From Caldilinea sp. CFX5 (lineage in GTDB: Bacteria > Chloroflexota > Anaerolineae > Caldilineales > Caldilineaceae), in the NCBI GenBank assembly GCA_021405325.1, contig QWII01000063.1:1-54663 (forward strand): a DNA stretch of 54,663 nucleotides. The letters run 5' to 3'. Under the pieces are notes generated by a model. It was not told where the DNA came from. It did no database searches and was given only the letters and a program-made list of their open reading frames with translations. The position numbers and the translations under genes are program-made. Of this stretch, positions 34,583-43,842 are shown piece by piece; within the stretch, counting starts at the first letter, position 1; each line of letters begins with the position of its first letter.

Positions 34583-34664
34583 GTAACTACTCAGCCCGCT
34601 CCTAGCCAGTCCGTGACTGGCGGCCCTACCGCCAGTCACGGACTGGCTAGGAGCTGAGAGTTAC
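34583..34664. repeat. GTAACTAC-ended palindrome with CTAGCCAGTCCGTGACTGG core
   Basis: The block begins GTAACTAC at 34583 and ends GAGAGTTAC at 34664. The core stem CTCCTAGCCAGTCCGTGACT pairs with its complement at about 34633-34653. The ends resemble the elements at 3035 and 23552, with an unrelated core. Confidence 0.7.
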
Positions 34665-34887
34665 ATTGATTTTAGCACAGATTGCGTTAGGCCCCTATTG
34701 CGCTAATGGCTATGCCACCCAAAGGGAAAACAATTTGACAACAGTAAATCCGTCTCCCTTATTTCCAATTTCGTTAGTCCAATTTGTTTTTCCACAATTA
34801 TTGTAAGGAAATTATCTAATTTGTATGATTTCTATCATTAGTCTATACTATTTCCTAAACATAAGAAAAGCATTAGTACTGAATGGC

Positions 34888-34989
34888 TGTGACCTGCATG
34901 CCGGTGGAAACTTCACCACAGCGGGCGGAACCCCAGGCAGCCGCATCGCCAGGTGGAATGGCAGTAGTTGGTCGGCGCTGGACAAGCCT
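34888..34989 (+). pseudogene. Fragment of a beta-propeller repeat protein
   Basis: One frame reads LHAGGNFTTAGGTPGSRIAR followed by WNGSSWSALDKP, which is one blade of the GGxFTTAGG...IARWDGSSWSALG repeats found in large secreted propeller proteins. There is no full gene here: upstream is AT-rich and the reading frame ends at 35037. The gap 34491-35053 otherwise holds the palindrome above and an AT-rich stretch at about 34735-34880 that may contain the promoter for the next gene. Confidence 0.5.
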
Positions 34990-35053
34990 ACGGCTGTTGC
35001 TTTTTTCTCGCTAGATACGTTCGTTGGACCGCTGTAAACCGAAGGACCTCGCT

Positions 35054-38000
35054 ATGAACTTTTTTTCAACCATTCTACTTGTCCGTCTACCAGCCTGTGG
35101 ACGGAGCCTCTCGTTGTCGCTGGTCGTTGTTGCATTGTTTTTCGCCTTAAGTCACAGCGCACGGGCGCAGGCAATGATTACGGTTGATACTGTTACTGAT
35201 GAACTCATCACCGATGGCGACTGTTCGCTGCGCGAAGCGATTGAGGCAGCCAATACTGATACCGTGGTGGATGCCTGTGCCAGTGGCGCAGGCGATGACA
35301 CCATCCAGTTTGATCCTGCGCTGATAAGCGGCGGCCCGCCAACGATTAGTCTGACCTTGTTTGATACTGGGCTGGATAGCGATGAGTTTGGCCCGACTGC
35401 TTTCACAATCGACTCTAACTTAACGATTGTGGGTTCAAACTCGGTTGGGGTTACGCTGACTCGCAATAGTAGCTTTCGGTTTCGTTTGTTCCGGGTCACT
35501 AGCAACGGTGATTTGACCCTAAAAAATCTCACGCTTGATAACGGCGCTGCGGTAGGGGGAAGAGGCTTTAATGCCTTTGACGGCGGAGCTGGTGGCGGCG
35601 GCGGCGCAGGCATGGGCGGTGCGATCTACAACGAAGGCAACGTAGCCATTGAAAATGTCACACTAACAAATAACCAGGCGACCGGCGGCATCGGCGCTTT
35701 TGGCGGTGACGGCGGAACTGGCAATGGTGGGGGTGGGGTCGGTCAAGACGGGACAAGTGGCAATAATGCCACTAACCCTGGTCAAGGGGGCGGCCCCAAC
35801 GGCGGCGCGGGGAACCTCGCAACGCCGACGAATGGTGGTAACGGTGGTGGGGGCGGTGGCAGCGGCAGTTTTTTTGCAGACGGCGGTGATGGTGGCTTTG
35901 GCGGTGGGGGCGGTGGCGCGTCGGGTGCTGGTAGATCTGGTGGTGATGGTGGTTTTGGCGGCGGCGGTGGCGGGAACCGTGCGGCCCCTGGGACAACGGG
36001 GCTGGGTGGTTTTGGCGGTGGTAATAGCGATAGGAGTGCTGCTGGTGGTGGAGCAGGAATGGGGGGCGCCATTTTTAATCGCGGCGGCAACGTGGAATTA
36101 CGCAACACTACTGTCTCGTTCAACACGGCGACAGGGGGAAACGCCAGCGGCGCTGTAGCTGGGGCTGGACACGGCTTAGGGGGCGCCATCTTCAATTTGG
36201 ATGGCGTACTTACCTTGCAATTTTGCACGTTCACCAGTAATACAGTGAGCGCTGGAACTGGCTCAGCGCCGCGTGCGGATGGCGGTGCTATCTTTAATAA
36301 ACAGTTGAATGCGACAGCAACGGTGTTCTTGCACACCAGCATTTTGGCCAATACGACCAGTGGACAAACCGATTTTTACAACGATGGTGGCACAATCACT
36401 GGCAGTCAAAGCAATATCATCGAAGCCAATGCTGCCGATAGCAGTGGTGCGCCAACTGGGTTATTGATCGCTAACAATGGTGACCCCAAACTAGCAAGCT
36501 TGGCGAATAACGGCGGTTCCAATCGCACACACGCCTTGTTGGCTGGCAGCCCAGCCGTTGATGTTTCAGCCAACGGTGTCAACGGTTGTGGCGTTGAGAC
36601 CAGCACTGATCAGCGCGGTGTGGCACGCCCATTAGGTGCAGGTTGCGACAGCGGCGCTTACGAAGGAGCGGCTGCGATCACCCTCCAGGGTAACGGGCAG
36701 ATCATCGCCAACGGCGACCTGACACCGGCGCTGAACGATCATACCGATTTTGGCAGCATTTTGACGAATGGTTTTTCGGTAGTGCGGACGTTTACGATCC
36801 AAAATAGTGGTGTAGCTGCGCTCTCCTTGACAGGCTCGCCGGCCGTGACGCTGACTAACAATACACACTTCGCCGTAACCCGGCAACCGGCGAGCGCCAT
36901 GATCGCCGGCGCGACCGAGACGACCTTTACCATCACCTTCGATCCCGCGGCTGTCGGCACACACCTCGTTACTGTCTTTGTCGCCAACGATGCCCCCAAT
37001 ACCACCCCATATACCTTTGCCATTCGTGGCACGGGTGTGCAGCCGCCGTTCACCTGCCCGGCGGGTGGGGTGCTATTTGTGAAAATGGGTGGCGCCGGCA
37101 GTGGTGATGGCACAAGCTGGAACAACGCCTTTGCAACTTTGCAGGATGCGCTGGCTGTCATCAACGGCTGCGAAATTTGGGTAGCCAAAGGTGTTTATTA
37201 CCCAGACGAAGGAACGGGGCAAACCGACAACAACCGTTCTGCGACCTTTCAGCTCAAGAACAATGTAGCAATCTATGGTGGCTTTGTCGGCACGGAAAGC
37301 CAGCGCACGCAGCGCGATTGGCAAACCAATCTCACCGTTCTCAGCGGCGATATCGATAAAAATGACGTCGTGGATAGCAAGGGCGTCGCCGCCAATACCA
37401 CGAACCTCAACGGCGGCAACGCCTTACATGTCGTTACGGGGAGTGGCGTCACCAACACGGCGGTGTTGGATGGTTTTACCATCACTGCCGGGTGGGCGAA
37501 TAACCGGAATAATACGTGTCTCGGTGAATGTGGCGGTGGGATGTACAACCAAAGTGGTCATCCAACATTGCAGAATTTGATCTTCCAAGCAAACTCGGCC
37601 ACGTTTGGCGGCGGCATGTACAATATCATTAACAGTCGACCAACGCTGATCAACATCACTTTTCGCGCGAACGCGGCGCTCATTGATGGCGGAGGGCTGA
37701 TCAACAACAACAGCAATGCCAGCTTGGCAAATGTTATCTTCGAGAACAACACGGCGACAAATGCTGGCGGTCTGTTCAACTATCTCAGTAACCCGATCTT
37801 ACAAAATCTAACCTTCACTGCCAATTCAGCAAGCAACATCGGCGGCGGCATGGTCAACCGCAACAGTAGCCCAACACTAACCATTGCAACTTTTCAATCT
37901 AATTCAGCGAATGACGGCGGTGGACTGTATAACTACGAAAACAGCCACCCAAAGCTAAACAATCTTCTGTTTTTAACCAATTCGGCTGGACTTAGCGGCG

Positions 38001-39580
38001 GCGGCATGTACAACAGCGCGAGCATTGCCAAGATGACCAACCTCACCTTTCGCGGAAATTCGGCTGGCTACTACGGCGGCGGCATGTATAACAACACCAG
38101 CACGCCAACTGTAACGAATGCGATTTTTGAGAGCAACGTGGCAGGAAGGGCCGGCGGCGCTATAAACAATTTTGTCAGCAGCCCGCGGCTGACGAATATT
38201 GTTTTTCACGCCAACTCGGCCAACTTAGATGGCGGCGGTCTGCTTAACTTTGGTGGCAGTAGCCCAACGCTGATGAATGTCACCTTTCACGCCAACCGCG
38301 CCGACAATGGCGGCGGCATCGCCAATGGGCTAGCGAGTCATCCACAGTTGATCAATGCCATTGTGTGGGGCAATACGATTAGCGGCACGGTGCAAGCCTC
38401 CAGCCAAATCTCCAACACAACTGATAGTGTCCCCATCATTCGCCATAGTTTGATTCAGGGTTCGGGCGGCAGCGGCGCAGGTTGGCAGGTTGCATTAGGT
38501 AGCGATGGCGGTAACAATCTCGACGTTGATCCGCGCTTTGTGCAGAATGGCAATGCTAGCAGCGTTCCTCCGACACCAGGTGATGTACATTTGCAGATTG
38601 GTTCGCCTGCCATTGATGTAGGCAACAGCGCAGTGATCACGCTTACCACCGATCTGGATGGGAACCCGCGCATTCAGGGCAACGCCATCGATATGGGCGC
38701 TTACGAAACAGCCGAGATCGTTTCTTATACGCTCTTCACCGCCACAACTGGCACAGGGACTGGCATAATCATACTCGATCCGACGGGTAGTACCTACAAT
38801 CAGGGCACAGTAGTAACAGCCACGGCAGTTGCGGAAAGTGGCTCGACCTTTGCTGGCTGGAGCGGTGACTGTAGCGGCACGGGCGCATGCGTTGTCACGG
38901 TCGATGCTGAAAAGCACATCACAGCCACCTTCGAACTCAATCCCATAAACCAATACACCTTGATCACCACTACGACTGGCACAGGCAGCGGCACGCTGAA
39001 CCTCAACCCGGCTGGCGGCTTGTACAACCACGGCACCGTGGTGACCGTCACCGCCATACCCGCCAGCAACGCAAGCTTTGCCGGGTGGAGCGGCGCGTGC
39101 AGCGGCACGGGTTCGTGTACGGTGACAATGGACGCCAACAAAGCGATTACCGCCAGCTTTACGTTGACTGTCACCCCGCACATCTCGGTGACGGTGGCGC
39201 GACTGGGGGTGGGCAGCGTTGCGCCCGGGCAGATCGTCACCTATGCGGTTACAATCACCAATGTGGGGCCTATCCTCGTCCAGTTGACCAGCATTCAGGG
39301 TGCGCCGCAAAGTGTACTGAATAGCGCAGCAGTCGAAGCCGCGTGCGCAGTACCGGTCACCCTCGCGGTGGCGGCGGTTCATTCCTGCACGTTGAACTGG
39401 CGGGCGGCTGGCAACAATCAACAGACAGTGAATTACGTCGTTACCGTCACTGGCACAGCCACTGGTCAGTCAACTACCGCGACCGCTGCAACGACCGTTG
39501 TCCTCGCCACACCCGACAGCCTGGATGAAAGTGAAGAACCACAACGCTGGTTCAGCTTTTTGCCACTCGTCGAACGCTAG
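35054..39580 (+). CDS. Large secreted beta-helix surface protein
   Basis: The start at 35054 (MNFFSTILLVRLP) has AAGGA upstream. The protein has 1508 residues. A signal peptide ends near SHSARAQA; then a CSLREA domain (GDCSLREAIEAANTD), a first beta-helix with very Gly-rich loops (about 175-345), a choice-of-anchor-D-like domain (about 540-670), and a second beta-helix (GTSWNNAFATLQDAL...GVYYPDEGTG) with about a dozen GGGMYN-type PMP-like repeats. Two InlB-B-like repeats (FAGWSGDCSGTGACVVTVDA and similar) and a DUF11-like domain follow. The end is WFSFLPLVER, matching the tail type of the 17835 protein. An adhesin or polysaccharide-contacting role is inferred; no catalytic residues were recognised. 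Confidence 0.8.
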   Translation: MNFFSTILLVRLPACGRSLSLSLVVVALFFALSHSARAQAMITVDTVTDELITDGDCSLREAIEAANTDTVVDACASGAGDDTIQFDPALISGGPPTISLTLFDTGLDSDEFGPTAFTIDSNLTIVGSNSVGVTLTRNSSFRFRLFRVTSNGDLTLKNLTLDNGAAVGGRGFNAFDGGAGGGGGAGMGGAIYNEGNVAIENVTLTNNQATGGIGAFGGDGGTGNGGGGVGQDGTSGNNATNPGQGGGPNGGAGNLATPTNGGNGGGGGGSGSFFADGGDGGFGGGGGGASGAGRSGGDGGFGGGGGGNRAAPGTTGLGGFGGGNSDRSAAGGGAGMGGAIFNRGGNVELRNTTVSFNTATGGNASGAVAGAGHGLGGAIFNLDGVLTLQFCTFTSNTVSAGTGSAPRADGGAIFNKQLNATATVFLHTSILANTTSGQTDFYNDGGTITGSQSNIIEANAADSSGAPTGLLIANNGDPKLASLANNGGSNRTHALLAGSPAVDVSANGVNGCGVETSTDQRGVARPLGAGCDSGAYEGAAAITLQGNGQIIANGDLTPALNDHTDFGSILTNGFSVVRTFTIQNSGVAALSLTGSPAVTLTNNTHFAVTRQPASAMIAGATETTFTITFDPAAVGTHLVTVFVANDAPNTTPYTFAIRGTGVQPPFTCPAGGVLFVKMGGAGSGDGTSWNNAFATLQDALAVINGCEIWVAKGVYYPDEGTGQTDNNRSATFQLKNNVAIYGGFVGTESQRTQRDWQTNLTVLSGDIDKNDVVDSKGVAANTTNLNGGNALHVVTGSGVTNTAVLDGFTITAGWANNRNNTCLGECGGGMYNQSGHPTLQNLIFQANSATFGGGMYNIINSRPTLINITFRANAALIDGGGLINNNSNASLANVIFENNTATNAGGLFNYLSNPILQNLTFTANSASNIGGGMVNRNSSPTLTIATFQSNSANDGGGLYNYENSHPKLNNLLFLTNSAGLSGGGMYNSASIAKMTNLTFRGNSAGYYGGGMYNNTSTPTVTNAIFESNVAGRAGGAINNFVSSPRLTNIVFHANSANLDGGGLLNFGGSSPTLMNVTFHANRADNGGGIANGLASHPQLINAIVWGNTISGTVQASSQISNTTDSVPIIRHSLIQGSGGSGAGWQVALGSDGGNNLDVDPRFVQNGNASSVPPTPGDVHLQIGSPAIDVGNSAVITLTTDLDGNPRIQGNAIDMGAYETAEIVSYTLFTATTGTGTGIIILDPTGSTYNQGTVVTATAVAESGSTFAGWSGDCSGTGACVVTVDAEKHITATFELNPINQYTLITTTTGTGSGTLNLNPAGGLYNHGTVVTVTAIPASNASFAGWSGACSGTGSCTVTMDANKAITASFTLTVTPHISVTVARLGVGSVAPGQIVTYAVTITNVGPILVQLTSIQGAPQSVLNSAAVEAACAVPVTLAVAAVHSCTLNWRAAGNNQQTVNYVVTVTGTATGQSTTATAATTVVLATPDSLDESEEPQRWFSFLPLVER

Positions 39581-39609
39581 TTGACCCTGCTATCTACGTG
39601 ACTGCCAAT

Positions 39610-39660
39610 AGTGGCCCCACCGCCGCAAGGTCATTGAGACCTTGCGGCGGTGGGGCCACT
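39610..39660. repeat. 23-bp perfect palindrome after beta-helix gene
   Basis: AGTGGCCCCACCGCCGCAAG (continuing GTC) at 39610-39632 pairs exactly with 39638-39660 around the loop ATTGA. It is followed by ATTTCTGTTTG, so it may act as a terminator. Confidence 0.85.
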
Positions 39661-39724
39661 ATTTCTGTTTGTACCGCCTTTGTCTCTACTGTCTCAGTCG
39701 GTCAGTATAGTCGTTATAACTGAA

Positions 39725-40040
39725 ATGACCCGTTCGGAACGACAGTACAAACAGGTTGCTGCCGTTATGGCGCTCGCTGTCCAGACGCATCATCCTATTT
39801 CAACAAATGCGCGGCAACTGCTCGCCAATCTGCATATCCACCACGCGCGTCCCACCGATGCCAGTACGGGCGACGACGACGCCGGGGTGTTTGCTCGATC
39901 CTGCGCAACAGCGCCTGCCCGACGCATTAACAATCCTCTTTGAAAACGTCCTCGCTGCTTGGGAAAATGACACCCCGGAAGGTGTATCTCCCCTGCTCCA
40001 ACAGGCAATCGCCCTGGCGCAACAGTTGCATTACCTCTAA
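39725..40040 (+). pseudogene. Possible frameshifted small hypothetical gene
   Basis: One frame reads MTRSERQYKQVAAVMALAVQ and continues for about 45 residues. A second frame then reads LPDALTILFENVLAAWENDT and ends at TAA 40040 (...AIALAQQLHYL). Both halves look protein-like, and a single frameshift near 39890 would join them into about 105 residues. No family was recognised, and the evidence is only composition. The remaining 39581-40341 gap holds two palindromes. Confidence 0.3.
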
Positions 40041-40054
40041 CCCCCACGATCATT

Positions 40055-40167
40055 GCTCGTTCCACGCTCGGCGTGGAATGACGATCTGGACGCTCCGCGT
40101 CCCTATCCAGGTTACAACAAGACGCAGAGCGTCTCCCGTAGCATTCCACGCCGAGCGTGGAACGAGC
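40055..40167. repeat. GCTCGTTCCACGC palindrome (26-bp arms)
   Basis: A 26-base arm starting GCTCGTTCCACGCTCGGCGT at 40055 pairs exactly with 40142-40167. Between them is a second hairpin (GACGCTCCGCGTC and ACGCAGAGCGT). It is a compound palindrome in the gap before the SnoaL-like pseudogene. Confidence 0.85.
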
Positions 40168-40341
40168 GGCGTTTCATGCCATTTCCACACTTCTCAAAAC
40201 TGCTCGCGGACGAAACGCGCCATGAAACGCCCCAGAAACGCCCACCGGCTATCCTGTTAGCAGGGGTTGATAACCACAGAATTCTGATGGATTTGCCCAG
40301 GCATTGCGTTTGGGTTGGCACGTAAACAAGGAGAGGTCACT

Positions 40342-40813
40342 ATGTATGTAGAAGAAAACAAGGCTGTTATTCGTGCATGGCTGGCGGCGCGTCAAGCACA
40401 TGATGTAGAAGCAGGCGTGGCACTGTGGCGGAAGATCGGCAGGAATGGTTGCGAAATGCCTTCAATGGCTTCGGCCAAGGATTCCCTGACCTACAGGTTA
40501 CCGTTATGTGGCCGATAGCGACGACGCCTTGAAACAACACATTACCGATGTTGAAACAGCCTTCCCCCGCTACGAGTTGATTGGCGAGGCTCTGATCATT
40601 GAGGGTGAAAAAGTGGTCTTGCGCTTCACCATGCGCGGCGCCCACCAGAGCAATTTTATGGGCATCCCCGCCACTGGTCGACAGGTCAATGTGCCGGGGA
40701 TCATCATCTACCGCCTCGCCAAGGATGAGAACCACGAAGCGAAGATTGTCGAACACTGGATGCAGATTGATTCAGCGGCGTTGATGCCGCAGCTTGGAGT
40801 GCAGCCAGGGTAA
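40342..40813 (+). pseudogene. SnoaL-like polyketide cyclase/ester cyclase family, frameshifted
   Basis: AAGGAGAGG precedes ATG 40342. Three frames must be joined: MYVEENKAVIRAWLAARQAH to about 40428; then EDRQEWLRNAFNGFGQGFPD plus LQVTVMW to about 40500; then ADSDDALKQHITDVE... from about 40510 to the stop at 40813. The last part has the typical SnoaL end VVLRFTMRGAHQSNFMGIP, TGRQVNVPGIIIYRL and KIVEHWMQID. The small NTF2-like fold of this family normally has about 130-150 residues. Two frameshifts suggest a decayed gene, though sequencing errors cannot be excluded. The nearby gene at 43843 has the same general fold. Confidence 0.65.
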
Positions 40814-40843
40814 ATGGGTTGACAGAAATTCGCACCTTAACAA

Positions 40844-43594
40844 CTATATAGGCATGTCCCCGGAGGTAATCGCTCCTGTTAGCGCGGCCAACTCTTCCTT
40901 GGCCGTTGCCAACAGGTCCAACATTTCTCCCCGGTTCCAACTTGTTTGAAAACCCTGTGGCGTCAATGTGATCTCCAGTTCGGCACGCAGACGTGTGAGC
41001 AGCGGCCACTGTCCCAGCCACCCTTTGGGGCTGAGTGGATGGTGAAAGACCAAGCTCAATAGTTCAGTCGCTCGTTGCGCCTGACCACTTTTTGCCGCAA
41101 TGATGGCAGCAAAGGTTAGCCCCTTGGCCGCATTCGGCGGCCACTGGTGGATCACACTAATTCTGAGTATTTCCTGGAGGTGTTGGCGAGCGGCGGGCAG
41201 ATCGTCCAGACCACACGCCGCCAAACACAGCCCTATCTGCTCCCAAGAGGTCGTAAACGGAAAATAAGCATAATTGAGCAGGCGCGTCTGTTGAAAGAAT
41301 TGGCGGCAAGTGTCATATTCTTCCCGCATCCCTGCCAGAAGGCCCAACATACTCAAGGAACGATGCTTATTTTCTGGATCGCCGATCGCGAGAGCCGCCC
41401 GCTGCACCTCTTCCGCCAGCGTCCGCAACGTTTCCAGATCGCCACGATTAAAGAATGCTAGCCAGGCAAGTTGAAAGAGCGTGTTGCCCGGCAAATTGCG
41501 TGCGGTGCGCCGCAGTTGCAGCGATTCTTGCCAATAGGTTTCTGCTTCGCTGTAATGACCGCGATTGTAATTGAGCCAGCCTGCGACGCCGAGCGAAGTC
41601 GCCAGACCATCGGGGGCGCCCGTCTCACGCCGTAACCGCAAACTCTGTTGGCTCAGGAAGGTGGCCTGGTCGGATTGATCTAGTGTCATGTAGAGAATAC
41701 CCAAATCTTTGAGTAGATAGCCTTGATAAAAACGGTCATCCAGTGCCTGATAATGGGCTAGACTCTCCGTAAAATAAGGGATGGCAGCGATGGAATCCTC
41801 GCTCACATAAAAGACCACGGCCAGCCGCCACAGACAGAAAGCGATCTCGGCTTGGTTTTCGTTTTGCTGGGCAAGCGCAAGCCCCAGCTCCACACGGGCT
41901 TTGGCTTCACTGCGTGATTCAAAAAACGCCATATTTTGACCGAACGCCCGACCCAATAGCCGCCCCCAAACCGGGTGTGGTGCTTCACCATCAAGTGGGG
42001 CTAAATGTTCACGGGCTAGACGTAATAGTTCCAACCCTTCTTGAAAGCGGCTGCGCATCTCACAAAACCAATAGAAACTTTCCAGGGCATGATCAATGGC
42101 TGTATAGTTACGCTGGGCTACAGCCCATTGCCAAGCTGCACGTACATTCTCAAAATCGGCCTCGATCTCATTCAACCCGACGACTTGACGATGCCCTTTG
42201 AGATCAGGCTCACGCTGTTGGAGAAAGTCGGTATAATAAGTGCAGTGAGCAGTCCGTGCCGCCATCATTTGGCCGGCCGCAGCCAATTCCGCTTCGGCAA
42301 ACTGACGGAGAAGCTCGTGGATGGTGTAACGTCCGTTGGGAGTGCACTGCACCAGTGATTTGTTGACCAGGGTGCCGAACACGCGCAAGGACGCGCCAGT
42401 GACATTTTGTGCTGCGGGTCGGGTGAAACCACCACGAAAGACCGCCAAGCGCATAAAAATTGCTTGCTCGGCATCGGTCAGGCGTTGCCAGGTTTGGGTC
42501 AACACGGCGCGCATACTGCGTTGGCGTTCGGGAAGATCCCGCAGTTCGGCGGCCAAAAAGTCGAAGCTCCGCCTGAGTTCCGTCACAATCTCGTCCGGCG
42601 AAAGCACTTCGACCCAGGCGGCGGCCAGGATAATGCCCAGCGGCATGGCACCCACAAGCTGACAGATGCGCACAATCGTCTGTGCATTGGTTGGGGTCAC
42701 AGTAAAGGTAGGGCGCAGGCGGCAGGCTGTCTCGACAAATAACTGAATGGCGCTGTACGAAAGCACATCAGGCAGCGTCGCCGTGGGTGGGAGTGCCATA
42801 CTCTCCAGCACAAAAAGCATTTCACTGTTGAGTTGGAGACGCTCACGCGAAGTCACCAACAGGCGTAGATCGGGGCATTCCTGTAACAATTCGAGAATAA
42901 GTTCGGTTCCCGCCGCAAGATGCTCAAAATTATCCAACACGAGCAGCAACTGTTTGCAGCGTAGAAAGTCGAGCAATTGCTTTTTCGGCAGACGGTTATC
43001 AGCTTGAAAGCGCAGATTAATCGCCTCGGCAATGGCCGGCACGATATGTTCAGGTACGCGCAGCGGAGCCAATGCCACAAAATAGACGCCGTCGGGAAAT
43101 TTGGGATTGACAGCGTGACTGTTCTGGTCTGCATTCTCGTCATTCGTAATTCTTAATTCGTAAATCGCTTGCGCGACTTCCTGGGCCAGGCGCGTTTTGC
43201 CCATGCCGCCGGGGCCAACAATGGTGATTAGGCGTGAGGTAGGATTGGTCAGATGTTGGGTCAGGGCGACAATTTCGGCAGTGCGCCCAAAGAACGGGGT
43301 GAGTTGGGCCGGGAGATTGCTGCGGCGCGGCTCGTCAAGCGGCGGCCCTGGCTCCACTGCGAGAGTTGGCGTTGCCCGTGCAAAATTGACCAGGCTGGCG
43401 TGTTGCGTAGCGGCCACCTCCAATACCTGCGCTAATTTCTCCGCCAGATGTTTCGATGGGCGCAGCTCATCGCGCTCCACCTTGCGGATGGTCGCCACCG
43501 AGTAGCCGACGCGTTGTGCCAGTTCCGCTTGCGTCCAGTCCAACCGGCGACGCTGTTGCCGCAGCCAGCCGCCAAAGGTCGTCTCTGTTGTCAT
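40844..43594 (-). CDS. HTH-STAND ATPase regulator with TPR C-terminus
   Basis: A protein of 916 residues with AGGAG before ATG. Residues 8-65 are an XRE-type HTH (LDWTQAELAQRVGYSVATIR). Residues 100-400 are a STAND/NB-ARC-like ATPase with Walker A GPGGMGKT at 127-134, Walker B LLLVLDNFEHL, LLVTSRERL and the GAMPLGIILAAAW box. A winged-helix part and a long TPR-like helical region (about 480-900) complete it. Such proteins are signal-responsive transcription regulators that oligomerise on ligand binding. Between Walker A and the next strand is a polar stretch ELRITNDENADQNSHAVN (146-163) that looks like a translated DNA repeat. Target and ligand are unknown. Confidence 0.85.
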   Translation of the reverse strand: MTTETTFGGWLRQQRRRLDWTQAELAQRVGYSVATIRKVERDELRPSKHLAEKLAQVLEVAATQHASLVNFARATPTLAVEPGPPLDEPRRSNLPAQLTPFFGRTAEIVALTQHLTNPTSRLITIVGPGGMGKTRLAQEVAQAIYELRITNDENADQNSHAVNPKFPDGVYFVALAPLRVPEHIVPAIAEAINLRFQADNRLPKKQLLDFLRCKQLLLVLDNFEHLAAGTELILELLQECPDLRLLVTSRERLQLNSEMLFVLESMALPPTATLPDVLSYSAIQLFVETACRLRPTFTVTPTNAQTIVRICQLVGAMPLGIILAAAWVEVLSPDEIVTELRRSFDFLAAELRDLPERQRSMRAVLTQTWQRLTDAEQAIFMRLAVFRGGFTRPAAQNVTGASLRVFGTLVNKSLVQCTPNGRYTIHELLRQFAEAELAAAGQMMAARTAHCTYYTDFLQQREPDLKGHRQVVGLNEIEADFENVRAAWQWAVAQRNYTAIDHALESFYWFCEMRSRFQEGLELLRLAREHLAPLDGEAPHPVWGRLLGRAFGQNMAFFESRSEAKARVELGLALAQQNENQAEIAFCLWRLAVVFYVSEDSIAAIPYFTESLAHYQALDDRFYQGYLLKDLGILYMTLDQSDQATFLSQQSLRLRRETGAPDGLATSLGVAGWLNYNRGHYSEAETYWQESLQLRRTARNLPGNTLFQLAWLAFFNRGDLETLRTLAEEVQRAALAIGDPENKHRSLSMLGLLAGMREEYDTCRQFFQQTRLLNYAYFPFTTSWEQIGLCLAACGLDDLPAARQHLQEILRISVIHQWPPNAAKGLTFAAIIAAKSGQAQRATELLSLVFHHPLSPKGWLGQWPLLTRLRAELEITLTPQGFQTSWNRGEMLDLLATAKEELAALTGAITSGDMPI

Positions 43595-43650
43595 CCGGGT
43601 CTCCTATGCCGCCATTGCGTAGGGTACATGTTCAATGGCTGCGACCAGTA

Positions 43651-43689
43651 TATCATATTATCACTTTTTATCTCACTTTCTATCTCACC
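43651..43689. promoter_or_regulatory. Direct repeats upstream of HTH-STAND gene
   Basis: TATCAC at 43659, TATCTCAC at 43669 and TATCTCAC at 43681 recur about every 10-12 bases, one helical turn, in an AT-rich patch 60-95 bases upstream of the minus-strand start. They could be operator sites; a -10-like TATACT lies beside them on the minus strand. Confidence 0.35.
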
Positions 43690-43736
43690 CAGTGATCTTA
43701 CCAGCGGGCGGCAAACGTGCTTTACTAAGGTAGCCA

Positions 43737-43799
43737 CTGGGAACGCCGACATCCTTGTCGGCAAGAAGCACTTGCCGACAAGGATGTCGGCGTTCCCAG
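43737..43799. repeat. 29-bp perfect palindrome
   Basis: A 29-base arm starting CTGGGAACGCCGACATCCTT at 43737 pairs exactly with 43771-43799 around a 5-base loop (AAGCA). It sits in the divergent gap between the STAND gene and the lumazine-binding-like gene. It is the longest perfect stem in the window. Confidence 0.9.
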
Positions 43800-43842
43800 G
43801 CGCATGAATCGTTACGAAACATCTACGATAAGGAGAACAACC

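Noticed and set aside
33450..34586. A 378-codon plus-strand open frame opposite the WGR-ligase gene
   Set aside because: It mirrors the ligase gene, whose motifs are complete on the minus strand; its translation is Val/Gly/Asp-rich with no domain, as expected for an antisense shadow in GC-rich DNA.
35580..36060. Dense short GGC-type repeats that could suggest a CRISPR-like or satellite array
   Set aside because: They are codons of a Gly-rich loop region of a continuous reading frame, with no regular spacers.
38495..39421. A 308-codon minus-strand open frame inside the beta-helix gene
   Set aside because: It has no ribosome-binding site and an Arg/Cys-rich composition, and the plus strand carries clear PMP-like and InlB-B-like repeats.
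39650..39724. 5' extension of the small open frame beginning MGPLFLFVPP
   Set aside because: It starts inside the arm of the 39610-39660 palindrome; any real start would be at 39725.
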